Shown here: piece after piece, positions 59,546 to 64,000 of the stretch | Position numbering within the stretch: position 1 is the stretch's first letter | Layout of the letters: each line of letters starts with the position of its first letter | DNA from: Brachypodium distachyon | Lineage: Eukaryota > Streptophyta > Magnoliopsida > Poales > Poaceae | Direction of reading: 5' to 3' | DNA: 64,000 nt | Assembly (NCBI RefSeq): GCF_000005505.3 | Contig: NC_016132.3 | Location: 34,610,914-34,674,913, forward strand | Program-made: the position numbers and the translations under genes | The notes under the pieces: generated by a model | The model's database searches: none | What the model saw: only the letters and a program-made list of their open reading frames with translations | Told to the model about the DNA's origin: nothing

Positions 59546-61558
59546 TCATAAGCGTCGCTGCGTCAGCATGTTACTTAATTTCTAGTGCACACCAGAACTT
59601 TTTACAGTGTTCTACTTATTTAATTGCCATTCCATAACATAAAACTCTCACATTACACCATGAGGATTGATCACCCGTTGCTAAAACATGATTCAGATGA
59701 CAGCACCGAACTTTTGGTCTAATTGTCTGTAGCGTGATATGTTCCCTTCAGTAGTCAGTGAGTATTTTGTTTTATTACAAGAAGGTTGAATTAACAATTT
59801 GTTCGTCCCCTGGAATGGTGCATATTCATGTTCTATACTATTTTTTCATCTAAGAATTAGTTCTCATTTTTTCAAATTTGCAAAAGATTTGTTTCCTCAT
59901 CTTTAGTTTATCTCATTGTTGTATCTTGACGGTGGATCTTTGCTTAATCTATGGTGGTATGACTCTATAAGATGGTATGGATGCTCCACCATTTAAAATT
60001 GTTTTTTTTTGTGTTTGAGTACATAATAAAGAGAATAAAGAAAAGTGAAGACATGGCCCAATTTTTTTTTACTCTGCTGACTTGCTTTTCCATGAACTGT
60101 TCCTCACCGTCCTAATCTTATATTGTTCTGTAGCTTACATTGGCCTGCATGAACATGGGAATGCTAGAGGTTCCTTGAAGGGCCATTAATGCAGTGGTCA
60201 CTGGTCAACTGCAATCACGATTATGACACCCTGCCTGGAGGTTTTAAGTGGAAGCAATCACAGCTAAATATTGCTTGGTCTCTACTCTCCAAGATGTTTT
60301 CAGAAAACCAAGGGCTGTCCTGGTCCTGACTAGCATTTTAGGACATTGAGTTACTTGGAAGCCAAGGCTGTGCTTACTGCCTCTCAGGATAATGGCCAAG
60401 CTATATACTGCATGCCATCTGGCCAAATTTTCCACAGCAGGTAAAACACTGGACCTCTCTATACGGCTATAGTATCTTGATATCGTCACCGTTAATTTCT
60501 CTATCAGAGAGAGCCACAGGCTCACAGCATATAACAGTGTAGAAAACTATAGGCGTGTAAAAAAAACATTTTAGTGTTAATTATACCTAATTTTTGATGG
60601 TGCACCAGGGATTAGCAGCAGTAGGTCACCAGGATCATGGAATTTTTGTTGAAATTGCATATAGTTTTCTGTGAATATCAAAGTTGTGCACCTGGGTATT
60701 TTTTTGCTAGCTCCGCCCCTGGGCGTGTGGCAGTATAAGTGTATAACTAAATATGCACAAGTCATAAGGTGTTCGTGCATTCAACTCCTATTACCTACTC
60801 ATGTGCATGTGCACATAGGGTTAAATATCATCAACAGAGAGGTTGCTGGGCAATTGAAGTAGAACGACACTAGGTGAAGGAGGGCACAGACTGGGGGAGA
60901 AATATGCCTGGATCGAATATCCGGTCGAAGGAAAGACCACGGCAGGATTTTAAGAACTAGGAACCTTTGCTTAATTTGCTCTGAAGAGGACACAAATCTG
61001 CGATGCCATCCTTTAAGCAGCAATTACTTGACTTGACCCCTGAGAAAAAGTATCTACCTTAAAAGACACAAACTAACAGAAGATAAGCATTCAGACTACA
61101 AATTATTCTAATCTGTAACACAACGCATTCAGACCCCTGAGAATAGGAACTGTGGTGAATAGTACTGCATGATAATGAAGTGCAAAACCATTTCTGACTT
61201 AGCACATATTGACACAGAGAATTGCATGTACAGGTTGAATATGATTATATGACCATGTCCCGTTTCAGGATGTGTGTACTGATGTATTCCTTGAACATTT
61301 GTTAGTTGAATCTGTATGTGTTTAATGTACTCAATCATCCATACTTTTGTATGGCTACGCTATCAACAGTAGCTGATTGTAATATACTCAAATATTGCTG
61401 CCTCCATCTGTTTTTAGTTTTAGTTTTTGTGAACTGTGAAAATTGTGAATTGGAGTCTGGAGTTAGGTCTCACTTTTGTGAAGAGCTCCCTTTAAGAAAA
61501 AGGCTAATAACATATGATCTGACAGAGGGAGGGAAGGAGGGAGAGAGAGCAGAAATAT

Positions 61559-61675
61559 TACTCCCTCCATTCCATAATTCTTGTCTCAAATTTGCCCAAA
61601 AATGGATATATCTATTCCTAAAAAGCGTCTAGATACATGTAATATTTCGACAAGAATTATGGAACGAAGGGAGTA
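61559..61675. mobile_element. Stowaway-type MITE
   Basis: 117 bp, TA-bounded, TIR ctccctccattccataattc with complementary right end gaattatggaacgaagggag. It is the same subfamily as 54087-54201 and lies about 230 bp past the GA 2-oxidase stop codon. Confidence 0.9.
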
Positions 61676-61906
61676 GTTACGAGGAACAATCAGTTTGCTG
61701 AAAAGGCAATAGTACATTACTACCATACAACCATAACTTATGTACAAAGCTAGCCACTATTACACAGGTCACGGAAACACACACACACCCTACACCATAA
61801 TACTGGGATGTCTGGCTATAGCAGTCAGAGAGCCAAAATTTTGGGGACACTTCCACCTACCTAATCCCCACAGTACAAACTGCCTGCAATTCAATGTCCA
61901 TTGCTA

Positions 61907-63112
61907 TTATTTTTCTTTGCTGACATCGCTGCTGTTATCATCATCGTCATGGACGCAGAAGAGGTCAAGGCGGCTGTGGCTTAGGCGGAGCGAGTACATT
62001 GTTGTCTTGTACTCTGCCCAGGTGAACGATCGATACCGACGTGGTGAGCCAGCTGTGACCGTCTCTGGGAGCGCTGAGATTCGTGCATGCAGTGGTGGCG
62101 CTGCAAAGTAGATTGTGGACAGCCTTGGCCTGCAGGCGCTTGCGATTACCCTGTGCCGGACGCTTAGGAGCTTCCCATTTGTCAGAGCCTGGAATTAATG
62201 GAGAAGGCAGATTAAAACAATAATACAAAACAAATCTCAGGCTCATAGCATCATCATGGTTAATTCAATGATTTTATTAGGTTCAGTAGAACAGCTGTAT
62301 TCACAGGACAGAAATAGATGGTGTCATGACTCGTGTCTCAGCTGGTAAAGGGAACTTTAGGCGATAAAATAAGCAAAATGTCAGTGTTGGCAAGTCTTTG
62401 GCATACGTGGAAATAGTTCGAATTTTCGAAAAACATGGAGGTCTAATCAGATATTCTTTTGTACATAAAAGGGTTAAGCACATAATGACCATCCTTTTCA
62501 GCAAGTAAATAAACTGGTCTTATGATCCATCGGAAAAAAAAAAACTAATCGTAGTCCCTTTCAGGCTAACTCTTTGTTTGTTTTAGAATCCATGTGGGTT
62601 TTCCTTTTTATCAGCAGTTCGTGTAAGCATATATATATGTCTAACGGTTTTTTTTTGCCGTAAGGTTATGTGGTGTCATTACCTGGAGGAGATCACCAAC
62701 ATTGACGAAAAATGCTGATGAGTCTGCCGGCACCTGAATCCACACCTCCTTGCCGTTGACATCCGGCAGAAGCACCTGCAGGCCGTCGACGTCGTTTGCC
62801 CGGAGCAAGCTAAGGATCTGCGGGTCGGAGTGCTCACCGAACCCGATCCGCCCACCTCCCGTTGGGTTCCCACCATTTCCAGCCTTGGCCCTGCAGGCAG
62901 TCCCCTTGAGCTTGCATTGGCCATCATGGTCAAGCTTGTGAACGGTGCATGATGGAGGGTAGTGGTTGATCCTCAGGAGGGAGTCACTGTCAGGTTCTGT
63001 GATGAGCTTGCTGAAGGATCTGGGGTCCTCAAGGCCTAGCCCCTCTCCTAACAGGTCCAGGATGTCACATGCAAGCTGCTTCACTGCCTCCACATACTCA
63101 TTCACCACACAA
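61907..63112 (-). CDS. Gibberellin 2-oxidase, 3' part (exon 1 outside window)
   Basis: Fe(II)/2-oxoglutarate dioxygenase that inactivates bioactive gibberellins by 2-beta-hydroxylation (family knowledge). Two exons are visible: 63112-62683 (430 bp) and 62188-61907 (282 bp, ending in TAA then TAG). Seen motifs: RINHYPPS, iron ligands His and Asp in [19 protein letters not shown], then VNVGDLLQ at the exon end, followed by [15 protein letters not shown] (third iron ligand His), RPRLSTIYF (2-oxoglutarate-binding Arg-x-Ser) and FTWAEYK. The C-terminus ends with a short acidic Asp/Ser tail. The N-terminal exon is not found between 63113 and 64000, so the intron exceeds 888 bp and the gene runs past the right edge. 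The sequence looks closest to the C19-GA class; this is inference. Confidence 0.92.
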
Positions 63113-64000
63113 CTGCAACAAAAGCGAATAAGGAATTTCAACACGTGAGTCAAATCAAACACAGGATAATTTTTTTTATTATCAAAAAGGTTGCTGTTAT
63201 CACAATCAGCTGCATGGCCATCAAAAGTAGATAGAAGATTGGAGAACTATGGGGAAGATTTTGACTGATGGACGTGTGAACCTGCAGCAACACAAAAGCT
63301 GCATCCTCTGCCTGCCTGCCGGCCTGCCTGTATCTACACACATGCTATATTTGTTTCTTGTGGCGCATGGATAGCTCAGAATCAGCAGTCAGGGTGCAGC
63401 TGAGTGTGACAAATTTTCCAATGGGCGTATGGGTTCTTGACAGGATTGGCCATGCCTTTTTCACTGCTCCATGGAAAGACCCATGAGAACTTGGATCATA
63501 TATCACTGACACTACACAACATCTGGGATATTTCATTTACCTTACCATAAAAGGACCCTTTGCATGTGTGCCTCCTTTCTTTTGCTTGGCTTTATATGGA
63601 TAGCATGGATATGCTCTTTTGGGGGGCCTGGGGTTCATTTTTATTCTCATCAAGCCTTTGTACTTCCATCTCGGGGCCCCTCCCCCTTTTTTACAGTAAC
63701 AAAAGTAGGTTATTCTTCTTTATTGTCTTGGATAGATTTCCAGGTTATCCAGTTTTAAAGCTGAAGGATTTCTGAAATACTCCCTCCGATCCTAAATTGT
63801 TGTCGAAATATTACATGTATCTAGACGTTTTTTAAGAATAGATACATTCATATTTGGCCAAATTTGAGTCAAGAATTTAGGATCAGAGGGAGTATTAGTT
63901 TAGGGGGTTGATTTTCTGTCTAGTGACTGCACTAGGATGCTACTATCAATATTTTCTCAACTGATGTGCTGGTTACAAGCTTAGGCTTTTGTATGTAATC
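63113..64000 (-). other. GA 2-oxidase intron 1 (partial)
   Basis: Non-coding sequence upstream of the acceptor TTGCAG at 63113. It contains one Stowaway (63778-63894) and no exon. Confidence 0.7.
63778..63894. mobile_element. Stowaway-type MITE
   Basis: 117 bp, TA-bounded, ends ctccctccgatcctaaattg and gaatttaggatcagagggag. Internal atattacatgtatctagacg is shared with the 54087 and 61559 copies. Confidence 0.9.

Larger units (their letters stand above)
57880..61558. other. Repeat-bearing spacer
   Basis: Besides the two LINE scraps, there is a GCCTAGGCG-like fold-back fragment near 58450-58560 reminiscent of the hAT-like MITEs. Open frames (e.g. 60244-60525 minus) show no recognisable domain. 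The 3' part may include the GA 2-oxidase 3'UTR. Confidence 0.4.

Noticed and set aside
60244..60525. 93-codon minus-strand frame
   Set aside because: No recognised domain, no supporting splice context, and located in repeat-rich spacer.
61965..62246. 93-codon minus-strand frame overlapping the GA 2-oxidase last exon
   Set aside because: It is the wrong frame of that exon; the correct frame gives the conserved His and Arg-x-Ser motifs.
62750..63148. Plus-strand frames over the GA 2-oxidase
   Set aside because: Shadows of the minus-strand dioxygenase exon.

Overview
The window is plant nuclear DNA, almost certainly from a pooid grass with a fairly compact genome (Brachypodium-like; this is inference). 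The evidence is intron-rich genes with GT-AG splice sites, GC-rich first exons, grass-type protein families, and many short Stowaway-type MITEs with CTCCCTCCG termini. There are seven recognisable protein-coding genes and one tRNA in 64 kb. I rebuilt each gene model by joining exons at splice sites; the reading frame closes across every junction in the complete genes.

Left to right: a YTH-domain m6A-reader gene (+, coding 2549-5865, with a leader intron from 1248); a tandem pair of five-exon GDSL esterases (+, 9206-12847 and 14796-18594) that both carry an N-terminal membrane anchor; an ECHIDNA/TVP23 trans-Golgi membrane protein (-, 23085-19787); a MITE- and retro-remnant-rich spacer; a 26-exon HECT ubiquitin ligase orthologous to UPL6 (-, 45835-27050); a tRNA-His (-, 47530-47460); a GTE-like bromodomain gene (-, 51900-48041) with a leader intron reaching about 55.6 kb; a repeat-rich spacer; and the last two exons of a gibberellin 2-oxidase (-, 63112-61907) whose first exon lies beyond the right edge.

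Mobile DNA lies mostly inside introns. A 5.05-kb Ty1/copia element with short LTRs and a 5-bp target duplication sits antisense in UPL6 intron 8. A 602-bp Mutator-like MITE with a perfect 9-bp target duplication sits in an ECHIDNA intron. Three non-autonomous elements with hAT-like 8-bp target duplications sit in introns of the bromodomain gene, and one of their target duplications was later hit by a Stowaway. At least ten Stowaway-type MITEs are scattered through the window.

The genes do not form a pathway: this is an ordinary plant gene neighbourhood. The most interesting signals are a GC-AG intron inside the YTH reader, the duplicated membrane-anchored GDSL enzymes (possible wall-polysaccharide deacetylases), a 5 x 66-bp coding minisatellite in the bromodomain gene, and the nested transposon history in its leader intron. 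I found no convincing undescribed multi-gene system.
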